From NCBI RefSeq assembly GCF_900100075.1, contig NZ_FNEG01000005.1:124001-188000 (forward strand): 64,000 nucleotides of DNA. Reading direction: 5' to 3'. This document shows positions 15,835 through 25,418 of this stretch, piece by piece (the stretch's first letter is position 1; each line of letters opens with the position of its first letter). The notes beneath the pieces were generated by a model. It saw only the letters and a program-made list of their open reading frames with translations. It had not been told where the DNA came from and made no database searches. This DNA is from Chryseobacterium jejuense (GTDB lineage: Bacteria; Bacteroidota; Bacteroidia; Flavobacteriales; Weeksellaceae). The position numbers and the translations under genes are program-made.

Positions 15835-16185
15835 ATGAAAAAACTTTTACTTTTATTTCTATTTGTAGGCGCTTTTGTTGGATTTTCCAACAATTTACAA
15901 GCTCAGCTTAGAGAGCCGAGTTCCATCAATCAGAAAGCTGATGATGGTGTTTTGCTTGCCTATCCAAATCCTGCAAAGGATTTCCTTATCATTAAGGCAA
16001 AAGATTCTTCTTTAAGAATCAAAAGTGTGACTTTTTATTCTATTTTGGGTATGCAGGTTGCCAACTATACAGTCAATATGAACTCCGGAGAGATTAATAT
16101 TGAAAAATTAAAACCCGGAAAATATCTGATTCGTTATATTTTGAGCGACAATACGCAAAAAGTTACTCAAATCGTGAAACAATAA
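15835..16185 (+). CDS. minimal secreted protein with type A T9SS C-terminal sorting domain
   Basis: 116 residues from the ATG at 15835; a longer frame starting at 15406 runs antisense through hemB and is rejected. A signal peptide (1-24, MKKLLLLFLFVGAFVGFSNN...QAQ) is followed by a short linker and then the sorting domain: YPNPAKDFLIIK (about 43-54), the middle GMQVANYTV stretch and GKYLIRY with terminal KVTQIVKQ. This layout leaves almost no cargo: the protein is practically a free sorting domain. It should cross the inner membrane by Sec and the outer membrane by the type IX system. It has a good promoter and terminator of its own. Confidence 0.85.
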   Translation: MKKLLLLFLFVGAFVGFSNNLQAQLREPSSINQKADDGVLLAYPNPAKDFLIIKAKDSSLRIKSVTFYSILGMQVANYTVNMNSGEINIEKLKPGKYLIRYILSDNTQKVTQIVKQ

Positions 16186-16191
16186 ATTAAG

Positions 16192-16216
16192 ATCCTGATA
16201 ATCATCAGGATTTTTT
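16192..16216 (+). terminator. terminator of the small T9SS-domain gene
   Basis: An 8-bp stem ATCCTGAT/ATCAGGAT (16192-16199 and 16204-16211) with a 4-base loop is followed by a T-run to 16216, seven bases after the stop codon. Confidence 0.85.
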
Positions 16217-16289
16217 CTTTTATACCAATCTCGTTTAATATTTCCGTAACTTTAAGGACTTTTTTATACTAATTGTAAAAAACAACTTA

Positions 16290-17201
16290 ATGCTAAAAGC
16301 TGAACATATTAAAAAGACCTATAATACTGGAAAAAAGGTCGCATTGGATGATTTCAGCATCCATGTTCCTAAAGGAAGTATTTACGGACTTTTAGGGCCC
16401 AACGGAGCCGGAAAAACCTCATTCATCCGTATCATTAACCAAATTACCCAAGCAGACTCCGGAGAGATTCTAATCAATGGACAAAAGCTAAACCCAAACC
16501 ACATCAAAGATATCGGTTATATGCCTGAAGAAAGAGGGCTATACAAAAATATGAGTGTGGGTGATCAGATTCTTTATTTTGGGGAACTGAAAGGAATGAG
16601 TAAAAATGACGCTCTGAATGAAGCAAAAAAATGGTTTGACAAGCTAAATATCGACCAATGGTGGAAGAAAAAGCTTTCCGAATTATCTAAAGGAATGGCC
16701 CAAAAAATTCAGTTTGTGGTAACCGTACTTCACAGACCTCATCTTTTAATCCTTGATGAACCTTTCTCAGGCTTTGATCCTGTAAATGCCAACTTAATAA
16801 AAGATCAGATCATTGATCTTAAGAATAACGGAACCACCATTATTCTTTCGACTCACAGAATGGAGAGTGTAGAGGAAATGTGTGACTATGTGGCATTGAT
16901 TAACAACTCCAAGAAGATTATTGACGGAAGAGTTTTTGATGTAAGGGAAAAATTCAAAAAAAATATTTTTGGAATTACGCTTTCTGAAGTGAACAATGAA
17001 CAATTGGACATCTTCAGAAATAAATATGAGATTTTCAACTTTTCCAATGAAAACAGTCTAGTTTCTTTTGACCTTAAAAATGAAACGGATCAAAACAATA
17101 TTCTTCTTGATCTTGTACATGTAGGGAAAGTAAGATCATTTGATGAGAGAATTCCAAGTATGAACGAGGTATTTATTAACGCTGTAAGTAACCATTCTTA
17201 A
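16290..17201 (+). CDS. ABC transporter ATPase, NatA/DUF4162 type
   Basis: 303 residues. The ATPase core (about 1-215) shows Walker A LLGPNGAGKTSFIRI, signature ELSKGMAQKIQFV and Walker B LLILDEPFSGFDP. The C-terminal ~80 residues (ITLSEVNNEQLDIFRNKY...) match the DUF4162 domain typical of NatA-like ATPases. It pairs with the permease starting four bases after its stop codon. Together they should export an ion, drug or other small substrate from the cytoplasm; sodium export is known for the namesake, but the substrate here is undetermined. Confidence 0.9.
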   Translation: MLKAEHIKKTYNTGKKVALDDFSIHVPKGSIYGLLGPNGAGKTSFIRIINQITQADSGEILINGQKLNPNHIKDIGYMPEERGLYKNMSVGDQILYFGELKGMSKNDALNEAKKWFDKLNIDQWWKKKLSELSKGMAQKIQFVVTVLHRPHLLILDEPFSGFDPVNANLIKDQIIDLKNNGTTIILSTHRMESVEEMCDYVALINNSKKIIDGRVFDVREKFKKNIFGITLSEVNNEQLDIFRNKYEIFNFSNENSLVSFDLKNETDQNNILLDLVHVGKVRSFDERIPSMNEVFINAVSNHS

Positions 17202-17205
17202 TTTT

Positions 17206-18516
17206 ATGAAAAATATTTTTTTAATTACAAAGAGGGAATTTCTTACTCAGGTTAAGAAAAAATCCTTTATCATATTGACTTTATTGGCACCTGTTATGAT
17301 TATTGCTTTTGGGGCAGTAATTGGATTAATGTTCAAAGCCAATGAATCACACAGCGTTATTGAAGTGGTTGACAAAAGTGGTTTATTCACCAATCAGCTG
17401 AAATCAAATGATAAACTGAATTATGTATTTGTTTCTGCAGCAGATGAAAATTCTAAAATCAATAATTTAAAAGGAAACGAATCTCTGGATGGAATTTTAA
17501 TTTTACCAGAATTACAAGGTCAGAATTATGAAGAGCTAGAAACGGGAGCAAGGCTGGTTATCAATAGTAAAATGGGTTTTGATACAAAACAAAAAATTGT
17601 TTCCGATATTTCCAATGTTGTTAAAAAGGAAAAAATCAAACAATTAGGGATCCAGGAAACTCAATTGAATGATCTTGATAAAAGTTTCAGTCTGAAGACC
17701 ATTAATGTTGCAGACAATAATAAGGAGGATTCTGACCTTACTTTTGGCGTTAAATCGGGGCTTAGTATGGTTTTGATGTACGTTACCTTCATGTTTATTA
17801 TTATCTATGGAGTAAGGGTAATGCGAAGCGTTTTGGAGGAAAAGAACAACCGTGTTGTAGAAATTATCATTTCTTCTGTAAAACCTTTTGAACTGATGAT
17901 GGGTAAAATTCTTGGGGTAACAATGGTTGCTCTTACCCAGTTTCTGATCTGGATCACCATGTCTGTAATTGGAGCTTTGGTTTTAAATACCGGATTCTCT
18001 CCTCTACAACAGAATGTTCCCGGTGCCAGTGAGCAAATTACCAGTAAATTGGATATGGCGCAGCTTGCTACTCAGATTTCCCACAGTTTATTGGAGCTGA
18101 ATTTCCCACTGATTATTTTTGTATTCATTGTTTTCTTCCTGTTAGGATATATTTTCTACAGTTCTATTTATGCAGCTATTGGTTCTGCAGTAGATAATGA
18201 AACAGAAACTCAGCAGTTCACTTTATTTGCGATCTTACCATTAACTCTGGGAATGTATGGAAGTTTCTCATTAATGAATAATCCTGATGGCCCAATGGGC
18301 TTCTGGTTATCAATTATTCCATTTACTTCACCGGTGGCCATGATTGCCAGAATACCTTTCGGAGTTCCGGCTTGGCAGATAGCTTTATCTATTGTGCTAT
18401 TATTGGCGACCACGGTCTTTATGATATTCCTAGCTGGAAAAATTTATCGTGTAGGAATTTTGATGTATGGAAATAAGGCTACCTTAAAGGAGCTTTGGAA
18501 ATGGATTAAAGGCTAG
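17206..18516 (+). CDS. ABC transporter permease, NatB/ABC-2 type
   Basis: 436 residues. One membrane helix near 20-45 is followed by a large extracytoplasmic loop (about 50-190), then five or six helices between ~195 and 425. The VRVMRSVLEEKNNRVVEIIISSVKP motif (about 205-228) is the conserved coupling segment of NatB-like ABC-2 permeases. It forms an operon with the preceding ATPase, separated by four bases, and is closed by a strong hairpin terminator. Confidence 0.9.
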   Translation: MKNIFLITKREFLTQVKKKSFIILTLLAPVMIIAFGAVIGLMFKANESHSVIEVVDKSGLFTNQLKSNDKLNYVFVSAADENSKINNLKGNESLDGILILPELQGQNYEELETGARLVINSKMGFDTKQKIVSDISNVVKKEKIKQLGIQETQLNDLDKSFSLKTINVADNNKEDSDLTFGVKSGLSMVLMYVTFMFIIIYGVRVMRSVLEEKNNRVVEIIISSVKPFELMMGKILGVTMVALTQFLIWITMSVIGALVLNTGFSPLQQNVPGASEQITSKLDMAQLATQISHSLLELNFPLIIFVFIVFFLLGYIFYSSIYAAIGSAVDNETETQQFTLFAILPLTLGMYGSFSLMNNPDGPMGFWLSIIPFTSPVAMIARIPFGVPAWQIALSIVLLLATTVFMIFLAGKIYRVGILMYGNKATLKELWKWIKG

Positions 18517-18540
18517 TTCAGAAAGCTAAAAAAAACTTAA

Positions 18541-18579
18541 AAAGGGCAAATTTGCAGATCTGTGAATTTGCTCTTTTTT
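18541..18579 (+). terminator. terminator of the NatA/NatB-like operon
   Basis: A long stem (18541-18556 with 18561-18576, including G-T pairs) around GATC is followed by a T-run to 18579, 24 bases after the permease stop codon. Confidence 0.85.
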
Positions 18580-18848
18580 ATATAAAGCCACGTCTTCTGA
18601 ATTACAGAGTATATGGTGAAAAATAAAGATCCACCTATTTTTAATTTTATTTGGAAAATGAAGAGAGAGATTTAAGTTTGACGCAAAGTTTTAGCATCTT
18701 TATAGTATACTTTTTTAAGGAAGCAAAGGTGGAATCAATTTCATTGATTCTTTTTAAGCGAATGGATCATCATCTAGTTTTATCTGTGTTTTAACTAACC
18801 TTTCTTATTAGTTACCAACATATTCCTTTCATGGATTTAATTCAAAAA

Positions 18849-18876
18849 AAATCCCGGAAATTACTTTCCGGGATTT
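18849..18876 (-). terminator. terminator of the sucD/beta-barrel unit
   Basis: Perfect 12-bp arms AAATCCCGGAAA and TTTCCGGGATTT (18849-18860, 18865-18876) have an eight-T run on the minus-strand side. It lies 26 bases after the beta-barrel gene. Confidence 0.88.
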
Positions 18877-18902
18877 CTTATTTATATTCTGAATAAAATT
18901 AT

Positions 18903-19574
18903 TTATTTGAATATATAGCTTAAGGTAAGAGCTATCACCTGTTCAGACTTTTTCTTATCTGTACCTTTGGTTTCTTTTTTAAGACCAGGGTAAGTATCTC
19001 CAAGGCCTAAGTCATATTTTAAAGCTACTTCAAGTTGTCTCTTATAGCTATATCCTACTCCTAGTCCTATTCCCCAGTTAAAGCTGTTTGCTTTTCCATT
19101 GACCCCTGAAGGTTGGGAAGGATCAGTAACATCCGGATCATAATAAGGTCTGTTTGCGGGAACATCTTTAACATTTTGGCTTAGTAAAAAGTTAAATCTA
19201 GGTCCCAATAGTCCAAAGAATTCAGATTCTGCTTCTGAAAAGTACCCTTTGAAATAAAGAGGTACACTCAGATAGTTATTAGCATATACTGCATTATAAC
19301 CATCCATGTTCTTAGCATCACTATCTTTACCTGTTTCTCCTCCTCCATAGTATAAAACTTCAGGCTGAATATAAAACTGGTTTGCCTTTCCTATGGGAAT
19401 TAAAGCCAAAGCTCCACCTTGGAAGGTGTATCTTGGACCTGAAGGATTATGGGCATTAGATACTCTGGAATAGTTTAATCCAGCTGTAAGTCCAAATCTT
19501 GTGTTTTTCCACTGCACCTGTGCAAAGGATAACGTAGAAAGAGCTAAAGCTGAGGTTAATAAAAGTTTTTTCAT
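18903..19574 (-). CDS. outer-membrane beta-barrel protein (PorT-like family)
   Basis: 223 residues. A signal peptide (1-18, ending LSFAQ) precedes an eight-strand type barrel: alternating hydrophobic/glycine strands such as GLTAGLNYSRV, IQPEVLYYGGG, LSVPLYFKGYF and WGIGLGVGYSYKRQLEVALKYDLGLGD, with a C-terminal aromatic strand ending ALTLSYIFK. These match the outer_membrane beta-barrel (OMP_b-brl_2) family that includes PorT; a true PorT assignment is not justified. It follows sucD by 17 bases and may be cotranscribed. Confidence 0.82.
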   Translation of the reverse strand: MKKLLLTSALALSTLSFAQVQWKNTRFGLTAGLNYSRVSNAHNPSGPRYTFQGGALALIPIGKANQFYIQPEVLYYGGGETGKDSDAKNMDGYNAVYANNYLSVPLYFKGYFSEAESEFFGLLGPRFNFLLSQNVKDVPANRPYYDPDVTDPSQPSGVNGKANSFNWGIGLGVGYSYKRQLEVALKYDLGLGDTYPGLKKETKGTDKKKSEQVIALTLSYIFK

Positions 19575-19591
19575 ATTTATTTGGTTTTATA

Positions 19592-20464
19592 TTATCCTAG
19601 GATCTTCGCTACAGTAGCACCGATATCAGCAGGAGAATCAACAACGTTGATACCATTCTCTCTCATGATTTCCATTTTAGCCTGAGCTGTATCTTCTGCA
19701 CCACCTACGATAGCACCAGCGTGTCCCATTGTTCTTCCTTTTGGAGCTGTTTGTCCAGCAATAAATCCTACAACTGGCTTAGTAGATCCACTAGCTTTAT
19801 ACCATCTAGCAGCTTCAGCTTCTAATCCACCACCAATTTCTCCAATCATTACAACAGCTTCAGTTTCAGGATCATTAATAAATAATTCCAAAGCTTCTCT
19901 TGTAGTAGTTCCGATAATTGGGTCACCACCGATACCGATAGCTGTAGAAATACCGTAACCTGCTCTTACAACCTGATCAGCAGCTTCGTAAGTAAGAGTA
20001 CCTGATTTTGAAACGATACCTACTTTACCTTTTTTGAAAACGAAACCTGGCATAATACCAATTTTAGCTTCTTCAGAAGTAATAATTCCAGGGCAGTTTG
20101 GTCCGATTAATCTGCAGTCTCTATCAGCAATATAAGATTTTACTTTTACCATATCAGCTACAGGAATACCTTCAGTAATACATACAATTACTTTAATTCC
20201 TGCTTCAGCAGCTTCCATGATAGCGTCTGCTGCAAATGCCGGTGGTACGAAAATAATACTTACGTTTGCTCCTGCTTTTTCAACAGCGTCAGCTACTGTG
20301 TTGAATACAGGCTTTCCTAAGTGCTCGCTTCCTCCTTTTCCTGGAGTAACACCACCTACTACGTTTGTTCCGTATTCAATCATCTGACCAGCGTGGAAAG
20401 TTCCTTCGTTCCCTGTAAATCCTTGTACAATTACTTTAGAATCTTTGTTTACTAAAATTGACAT
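19592..20464 (-). CDS. sucD: succinyl-CoA synthetase (ADP-forming) alpha subunit
   Basis: 290 residues, full length. It catalyses substrate-level phosphorylation in the TCA cycle with the beta subunit SucC. The CoA-binding domain begins [20 protein letters not shown]. The phosphohistidine is in [11 protein letters not shown] near the C-terminus, and [20 protein letters not shown] is the conserved central block. sucC is not in the window, which is common in Bacteroidetes where the two genes are separate. A promoter lies upstream and a beta-barrel gene follows. Confidence 0.97.
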   Translation of the reverse strand: MSILVNKDSKVIVQGFTGNEGTFHAGQMIEYGTNVVGGVTPGKGGSEHLGKPVFNTVADAVEKAGANVSIIFVPPAFAADAIMEAAEAGIKVIVCITEGIPVADMVKVKSYIADRDCRLIGPNCPGIITSEEAKIGIMPGFVFKKGKVGIVSKSGTLTYEAADQVVRAGYGISTAIGIGGDPIIGTTTREALELFINDPETEAVVMIGEIGGGLEAEAARWYKASGSTKPVVGFIAGQTAPKGRTMGHAGAIVGGAEDTAQAKMEIMRENGINVVDSPADIGATVAKILG

Positions 20465-20506
20465 TTTATTGTTGTTTTAATTTATTTATTATTTTATTAA
20501 TGCTCA

Positions 20507-20540
20507 CAAATTTACTCAAATTTCTTTGATTTTGGACAAA
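20507..20540 (-). promoter_or_regulatory. candidate promoter of sucD
   Basis: On the minus strand TAAATTTG (20507-20514) is preceded at a 22-base spacing by TTTG (20537-20540). It lies 43 bases before the sucD ATG. Confidence 0.45.
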
Positions 20541-20554
20541 ACCTTTGGAATTGT

Positions 20555-21457
20555 TTATTTGAGATTTCTCAGTTTTACTTCTTTTTTCAGGTAAGTCTTG
20601 AAATCTTCGGCAAACATTCCGATATAGGTACCTTTTTCAAGGTCTCTGTTCACTCCGGTTTTACCTAAAAGTACAGATCCGCTCTCGATTTTATTTCCAG
20701 AAGCGATACCCACTTGCCCCCATAAGGTTACTTCATCTCCAATCACACAGCAACCGGCAATTCCAACCTGAGAAGCTATTAAACATTTCTTCCCGATGAT
20801 AGTGTCATGCCCTATCTGAATCTGGTTATCCAAAACAGAACCTTCTCCTACCACTGTAGAATCTGTAACACCTCTGTCAATGGTACATCCATTTCCTATT
20901 TCCACGTTATTTTCGATCACTACATTACCTACGGAGATCAAACGGTCAAAGTTCCCATTCAGTTTCCTGTAATAGAAAGCATCACCTCCCAACACCGTAT
21001 TGGACTGAATGATGACATTATCTCCGATAACCGTTCTGTCACCAATCACTACATTAGGGAAAATTAAAGTATTTTTTCCAATTTTCACATTGTTTCCGAT
21101 TACTGCAGAGGAATGAATTCTTGTTCCCTCTCCTATTTCAGCATCATGAAGCTCTTCTGTAAAGTTGTAAATTCTTGTAAAGTGGGTATTGATTTTATTA
21201 AAGTCTCTGAAAGGGTCATCAGAAACCAGAAGCGCTTTGCCTTCAGGGCAATCTACTTCTTTATCAATCAAAATAATGGTAGCGGCAGAGTTGAGTGCCT
21301 TATCGTAATACTTGGGATGATTCACAAACACAATCTCTCCCGGTTTCACCATGTGGATTTCATTGGAACCCAAAACTTCAAAGTCTTCCGGGCCAACAAA
21401 TTTTGAGCCTATTAAATCTGCGATTGTTTTAAGCTTTTGTGGAGAATGGAATCTCAT
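20555..21457 (-). CDS. LpxD-like UDP-3-O-acyl-glucosamine N-acyltransferase paralogue
   Basis: 300 residues. The N-terminal uridine-binding-type domain (about 1-95: [18 protein letters not shown]...[10 protein letters not shown]) is followed by a left-handed beta-helix of hexapeptide repeats (about 105-265). The catalytic histidine motif [17 protein letters not shown] is present. It is shorter and clearly diverged from the other LpxD in the window (24316-25347) and lacks that protein's C-terminal tail. Both could modify lipid A precursors with different acyl groups, or this one may act on another UDP-sugar. It is the last gene of the lpx cluster, 67 bases after efp. Confidence 0.85.
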   Translation of the reverse strand: MRFHSPQKLKTIADLIGSKFVGPEDFEVLGSNEIHMVKPGEIVFVNHPKYYDKALNSAATIILIDKEVDCPEGKALLVSDDPFRDFNKINTHFTRIYNFTEELHDAEIGEGTRIHSSAVIGNNVKIGKNTLIFPNVVIGDRTVIGDNVIIQSNTVLGGDAFYYRKLNGNFDRLISVGNVVIENNVEIGNGCTIDRGVTDSTVVGEGSVLDNQIQIGHDTIIGKKCLIASQVGIAGCCVIGDEVTLWGQVGIASGNKIESGSVLLGKTGVNRDLEKGTYIGMFAEDFKTYLKKEVKLRNLK

Positions 21458-21524
21458 AACAATAGATTTTCTTATAAAACAAAATTCGGACTGCTAATGC
21501 AAACCGAATTTATGTAAATTTTAT

Positions 21525-22091
21525 TTATTCTTTTACTCTTTCTAAGTAGCTACCGTCTTCAGTACTTACTTTAATTCTGTCTCCCGGCTCAATGAATAAA
21601 GGAACCATTACTCTTGCTCCTGTTTCAACGATTGCGTTTTTAAGAGCGTTAGTAGCAGTGTTTCCTTTTACACCTGGATCAGCTTCAATAACATCCAGAT
21701 ATACAGACTGTGGAAGTTCAGCAGAAAGTGGAGTTTCATCAGCTTCTTTCAAAATGATTGTTACTTCTTCACCTGCTTTCATCAAGTTTGAGTTTTCAAT
21801 CATTTCTTTATTTAAATATAGCTGAGAAAAATCGTCGTTATTCATGAAGTGGAATCCGTTCTCATCATCATAAAGATATTGGAACTTTCTGGTGATTACC
21901 TTTACTTCTTCAATTTTGTGTCCTGCAGAGAATGTATTATCTAATACTTTTCCGTTTGTCACAGATTTTAGTTTTGTTCTTACGAAAGCAGGTCCTTTTC
22001 CTGGTTTTACATGAAGAAACTCAATTACTTTAAAAATATCATTGCTAAATTCGATGCAAAGACCTTTTCTAATATCGTTACTTGTTGCCAT
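21525..22091 (-). CDS. efp: translation elongation factor P
   Basis: 188 residues. The three EF-P domains are recognisable: the KOW-like N-terminal domain with HVKPGKGPAFVRTKLK, whose loop-tip Lys32 is the position normally modified, a middle OB domain, and a C-terminal domain ending EPGDRIKVSTEDGSYLERVKE. It relieves ribosome stalling at polyproline stretches. It sits between lpxA and the lpxD paralogue, an arrangement consistent with one transcript. Confidence 0.97.
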   Translation of the reverse strand: MATSNDIRKGLCIEFSNDIFKVIEFLHVKPGKGPAFVRTKLKSVTNGKVLDNTFSAGHKIEEVKVITRKFQYLYDDENGFHFMNNDDFSQLYLNKEMIENSNLMKAGEEVTIILKEADETPLSAELPQSVYLDVIEADPGVKGNTATNALKNAIVETGARVMVPLFIEPGDRIKVSTEDGSYLERVKE

Positions 22092-22130
22092 TAATATATA
22101 TTATCTTTTTTTACTTAGTTATTAGCACTT

Positions 22131-22925
22131 TTAGTTGCTGTCTTTTCCTGTTCCGTATCCCTTTACAATACCTCTTGGAGAGTTTTGGATAAACTGAAGG
22201 ATTTCATCTCTTTCAGCTGTAGGAAGCATTTCTTTTTCAATATATGCCAACGCTTGAGAAACATTCATCTTCATTTGGAAAATAGCTCTGTAAATCTTTT
22301 GAATTTCAAAAATCTTCTCATTGGAAAAGCCTCTTCTTCTAAGACCTACTGAGTTAATACCAGCATAAGAAATAGGATCTCTTGCCACTTTCACATAAGG
22401 TGGAACGTCTTTTCTAATTAAAGACCCTCCTGAAATCATGGTATGTTTTCCAATTTTACCAAACTGTTGAACGGCAGATAAACCTCCCATTACAGTAAAG
22501 TCTCCGATTTCAACATGTCCTGCAATACCACAACCATTGGCAATAATCACATTATCTCCTATGATACAGTCATGGGCAACGTGGGAAGTAGCCATAATAA
22601 GGCAATTACTTCCTACTTTGGTATACCCTAAAGCTTTTGTTCCTCTATTTACTGTTACACATTCTCTTAAAGTAGTATTATCTCCAATAATAGTCTTTGT
22701 ATCTTCACCATCGAACTTCAAGTCCTGAGGGATTGCAGAAATTACAGTTCCAGGAAAGATTTTGCAATCTTTTCCTATTCTTGCACCTTCCATGATGGTA
22801 ACGTTAGGACCAATCCATGTTCCTTCTCCAATTTCTACGTCACCTGCAATTGTAGTAAATGGTTCTACAATTACATTTTTGCTGATTTTCGCACGTTTAT
22901 CTACGGCTGCTAACTGATGAATCAT
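22131..22925 (-). CDS. lpxA: acyl-ACP-UDP-N-acetylglucosamine O-acyltransferase
   Basis: 264 residues. It transfers a 3-hydroxyacyl chain from ACP to UDP-GlcNAc, the first step of lipid A synthesis. Hexapeptide repeats of the left-handed beta-helix fill residues about 1-185, with the catalytic histidine in CLIMATSHVAHDCIIGD. The helical C-terminal domain contains VGLRRRGFSNEKIFEIQKIYR, typical of LpxA. It directly abuts the lpxC/fabZ stop codon, so translation is coupled. Confidence 0.97.
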   Translation of the reverse strand: MIHQLAAVDKRAKISKNVIVEPFTTIAGDVEIGEGTWIGPNVTIMEGARIGKDCKIFPGTVISAIPQDLKFDGEDTKTIIGDNTTLRECVTVNRGTKALGYTKVGSNCLIMATSHVAHDCIIGDNVIIANGCGIAGHVEIGDFTVMGGLSAVQQFGKIGKHTMISGGSLIRKDVPPYVKVARDPISYAGINSVGLRRRGFSNEKIFEIQKIYRAIFQMKMNVSQALAYIEKEMLPTAERDEILQFIQNSPRGIVKGYGTGKDSN

Positions 22926-24323
22926 TTAATCAACTTTATTTTTTGCAACTTGAGCCATAAGCTCTGCTTCTACTGCCACTGTGTCTCCTACATATCCGTA
23001 CCCCTGCATGTGTACAATACCTCTTCTGATAGGCTCTATCAATTCAATTTTGAATATAAGGGTATCTCCTGGAATTACTTTTCTCTTGAATTTCACTTTA
23101 TCAATCTTGATAAAATAAGTAGAATAGTTTTCAGGATCCGGAACGCTTGCTAACACAAGAATACCCCCTGTTTGAGCTAATGCTTCTACCTGAAGTACTC
23201 CCGGCATTACAGGCTCCTTAGGGAAATGTCCAACGAAGAAAGGTTCATTCATTGTTACATTTTTTAATCCTACTACATGAGAGTCTGAAAGTTCAAGAAC
23301 TTTATCAATTAATAAGAACGGAGGTCTGTGAGGCATAAGCTTCATAATTCCGTTGATATCGAATACCGGTTCTTTTGTTAAATCAAAATCCGGAACGTTT
23401 TTCTTTTTCTGCAATTTCCACTGACGATTTAGTTTTTTCGCAAACTGAGTATTTACGAAATGGCCTGGTTTGTTGGCAATTACCTTACCCTTAATTTTCA
23501 CTCCTGCCAAAGCTAAATCACCAATTACATCAAGTAATTTGTGTCTTGCCGCTTCGTTAGGATAGTTTAGGTTAAGATTATCAAGAATACCGTTTGGTCT
23601 GATGGATACATTATCCTTACCAAAGGCTTTTTTCAATTTTTCTGTAGTTTCCGGAGTAAGATCCTTATCTACATAAACGATCGCGTTGGAGATATCTCCT
23701 CCTTTGATCAATCCGTGATCTAAAAGCATTTCCAATTCATGTAAGAAACTGAATGTTCTTGCTGAAGAAATTTCGTCTTTAAATTCGGAAATATTTTTAA
23801 GCGTAGCATTTTGAGTTCCTAAGACTTTAGTCCCAAAATCTACCATTGTAGTTACTTCGTAAGTATCTGAAGGAATGATTGTGATCTCTGAACCTGTAGC
23901 CGGATCACTGTAGGTAAGAACTTCTTTTACTACAAGATATTCTCTGGCAACATTCTGATCTACTACTCCTACACTTTCGATAGCTTCTACAAAATATTTT
24001 GAAGATCCATCTAAAATAGGGGGCTCAGAAGCATCCATTTCCAACACTGCATTGTCTATATCACAGCCTACTAAAGCAGCCAAAAGGTGCTCACAGGTGG
24101 TAATTTTTACGCCAAGCTTTTCTAATGTTGTACCTCTTTCTGTTGCTACTACATAATTAACATCAGCTTCAACCTGAGGATTGCCCTCTAAATCGGTTCT
24201 TACAAATACAAATCCCGTATTTTCCTTTGCGGGTTTGATGGTAAGTTTTACTTCTTTACCAGTATGAAGGCCTATTCCAGAAAGAGTTACCTCTTCCTGA
24301 AGCGTTTTTTGCATATCACTCAT
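22926..24323 (-). CDS. lpxC/fabZ: bifunctional LpxC deacetylase / FabZ dehydratase
   Basis: A fusion found in Bacteroidetes. Residues about 1-305 are LpxC, the zinc-dependent UDP-3-O-acyl-GlcNAc deacetylase, with [14 protein letters not shown] holding zinc ligands. Residues about 320-465 are FabZ, the 3-hydroxyacyl-ACP dehydratase, with [12 protein letters not shown] and the catalytic [23 protein letters not shown] region. I start at the ATG at 24323 ([20 protein letters not shown]); a TTG further up at 24350 would add nine unconserved residues. The start overlaps the end of lpxD by eight bases. Confidence 0.95.
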   Translation of the reverse strand: MSDMQKTLQEEVTLSGIGLHTGKEVKLTIKPAKENTGFVFVRTDLEGNPQVEADVNYVVATERGTTLEKLGVKITTCEHLLAALVGCDIDNAVLEMDASEPPILDGSSKYFVEAIESVGVVDQNVAREYLVVKEVLTYSDPATGSEITIIPSDTYEVTTMVDFGTKVLGTQNATLKNISEFKDEISSARTFSFLHELEMLLDHGLIKGGDISNAIVYVDKDLTPETTEKLKKAFGKDNVSIRPNGILDNLNLNYPNEAARHKLLDVIGDLALAGVKIKGKVIANKPGHFVNTQFAKKLNRQWKLQKKKNVPDFDLTKEPVFDINGIMKLMPHRPPFLLIDKVLELSDSHVVGLKNVTMNEPFFVGHFPKEPVMPGVLQVEALAQTGGILVLASVPDPENYSTYFIKIDKVKFKRKVIPGDTLIFKIELIEPIRRGIVHMQGYGYVGDTVAVEAELMAQVAKNKVD

Positions 24324-25347
24324 TAGTATTATCTTTTGAGTTATTCTCAAGATTATTTATTCTGTTGACTATTCCAGGTAGATTTCTGAAATGAACATAG
24401 CTTCTTAAATAGTCATTATAGCTAATTGCTGGTGAACCATATAAGGTTTCTCTATCGTTAACACTGGAGTTCACGCCACTCTGAGCCTGAATCTTCACCT
24501 GGTTTCCGATTTTGATGTGTCCAACAATTCCTACCTGACCTCCAATTTGATTCCAGTCTCCGATAGTAGTAGAACCTGCAATTCCTGCTTGTGCAGCAAT
24601 TACATTATTCTGTCCTATTTTCACGTTATGAGCAATCTGAATCAAATTATCAATTTTTGTTCCTTTTCCAATGATAGTAGAACCAATGGTTGCTCTATCA
24701 ATACTACAGTTTGAACCAATTTCTACATCATCTTCAATGATTACATTTCCAAGTTGTGGAATCTTTTTGAATCCCTCAGCTGTAGGCTGAAACCCGAAGC
24801 CATCACCTCCTACTACTGTATTAGAGTGAATAACACAATTATCTCCAATGATACAGTAATCATAAATTCTGGCGCCGCTGTCAATTTTACAGTTTTTACC
24901 AATTTTTACTCCTTTACCAATATATACATGTGGATAAATTTGTGACCCATCCCCAATTTTAGCTTTCTCGGAAACATATGTAAATGCTCCTATATAAACT
25001 TGATCCCCTATTATAGCTGAATCATGAATGGATGAACCATCCTCAATTCCTTCTTTTCTTCCTCTCATCTCCTGATATAAGTTCATCAGGACTTGAAAAG
25101 ATAAATAAGCATCTTTTACTACAATTAAGGTAGGGTTATAACTATTTTCATTCAGAAGTTTTTCCGAAACGATGATTACGGAGCATTTTGAGGTATCTAA
25201 AAAATGAGAAAATCGATCCTGTGCTATAAAAGAAAGATGCCCTGATTCTCCATTTTCAATTGGAGAAACCCCTGTAATAAGTGCATTCTCATCACCTATT
25301 ATTTTTCCGTCAATAAAACTTGCAATTTGCGAAGCTGTGAATTCCAT
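24316..25347 (-). CDS. lpxD: UDP-3-O-(3-hydroxyacyl)glucosamine N-acyltransferase
   Basis: 343 residues from the ATG at 25347 ([19 protein letters not shown]); the in-frame TTG at 25356 is less likely. It has an N-terminal uridine-binding domain, hexapeptide-repeat helix and catalytic histidine in [22 protein letters not shown]. The C-terminal helix [32 protein letters not shown] is the normal LpxD ending. It adds the second 3-hydroxyacyl chain to lipid A precursor. It probably heads the lpxD-lpxC/fabZ-lpxA-efp operon. Confidence 0.96.
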   Translation of the reverse strand: MEFTASQIASFIDGKIIGDENALITGVSPIENGESGHLSFIAQDRFSHFLDTSKCSVIIVSEKLLNENSYNPTLIVVKDAYLSFQVLMNLYQEMRGRKEGIEDGSSIHDSAIIGDQVYIGAFTYVSEKAKIGDGSQIYPHVYIGKGVKIGKNCKIDSGARIYDYCIIGDNCVIHSNTVVGGDGFGFQPTAEGFKKIPQLGNVIIEDDVEIGSNCSIDRATIGSTIIGKGTKIDNLIQIAHNVKIGQNNVIAAQAGIAGSTTIGDWNQIGGQVGIVGHIKIGNQVKIQAQSGVNSSVNDRETLYGSPAISYNDYLRSYVHFRNLPGIVNRINNLENNSKDNTNE

Positions 25348-25353
25348 ATTCTG

Positions 25354-25381
25354 CAAAGATAAGAAATTCTATAATTTGCAA
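25354..25381 (-). promoter_or_regulatory. candidate promoter at lpxD, giving a nearly leaderless message
   Basis: On the minus strand TATCTTTG (25354-25361) and TTG (25379-25381, 17-base spacing) fit the consensus. The -7 element ends only seven bases before the lpxD ATG, so the transcript would have almost no leader. Confidence 0.4.
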
Positions 25382-25418
25382 ACATTTTTTGATTTCAGAT
25401 ATTCAATTTTAATATTAT

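Larger units (their letters stand above)
18517..18902. other. gene-free spacer between convergent genes, two terminators
   Basis: This 386-base stretch has a terminator at each end. The middle (about 18600-18830) contains phrases such as 'aaggaagcaaaggtggaatc' and 'tttttaagcgaatggatc', which I associate loosely with degenerate intergenic repeats of Chryseobacterium. No gene or RNA is recognisable. Confidence 0.5.
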
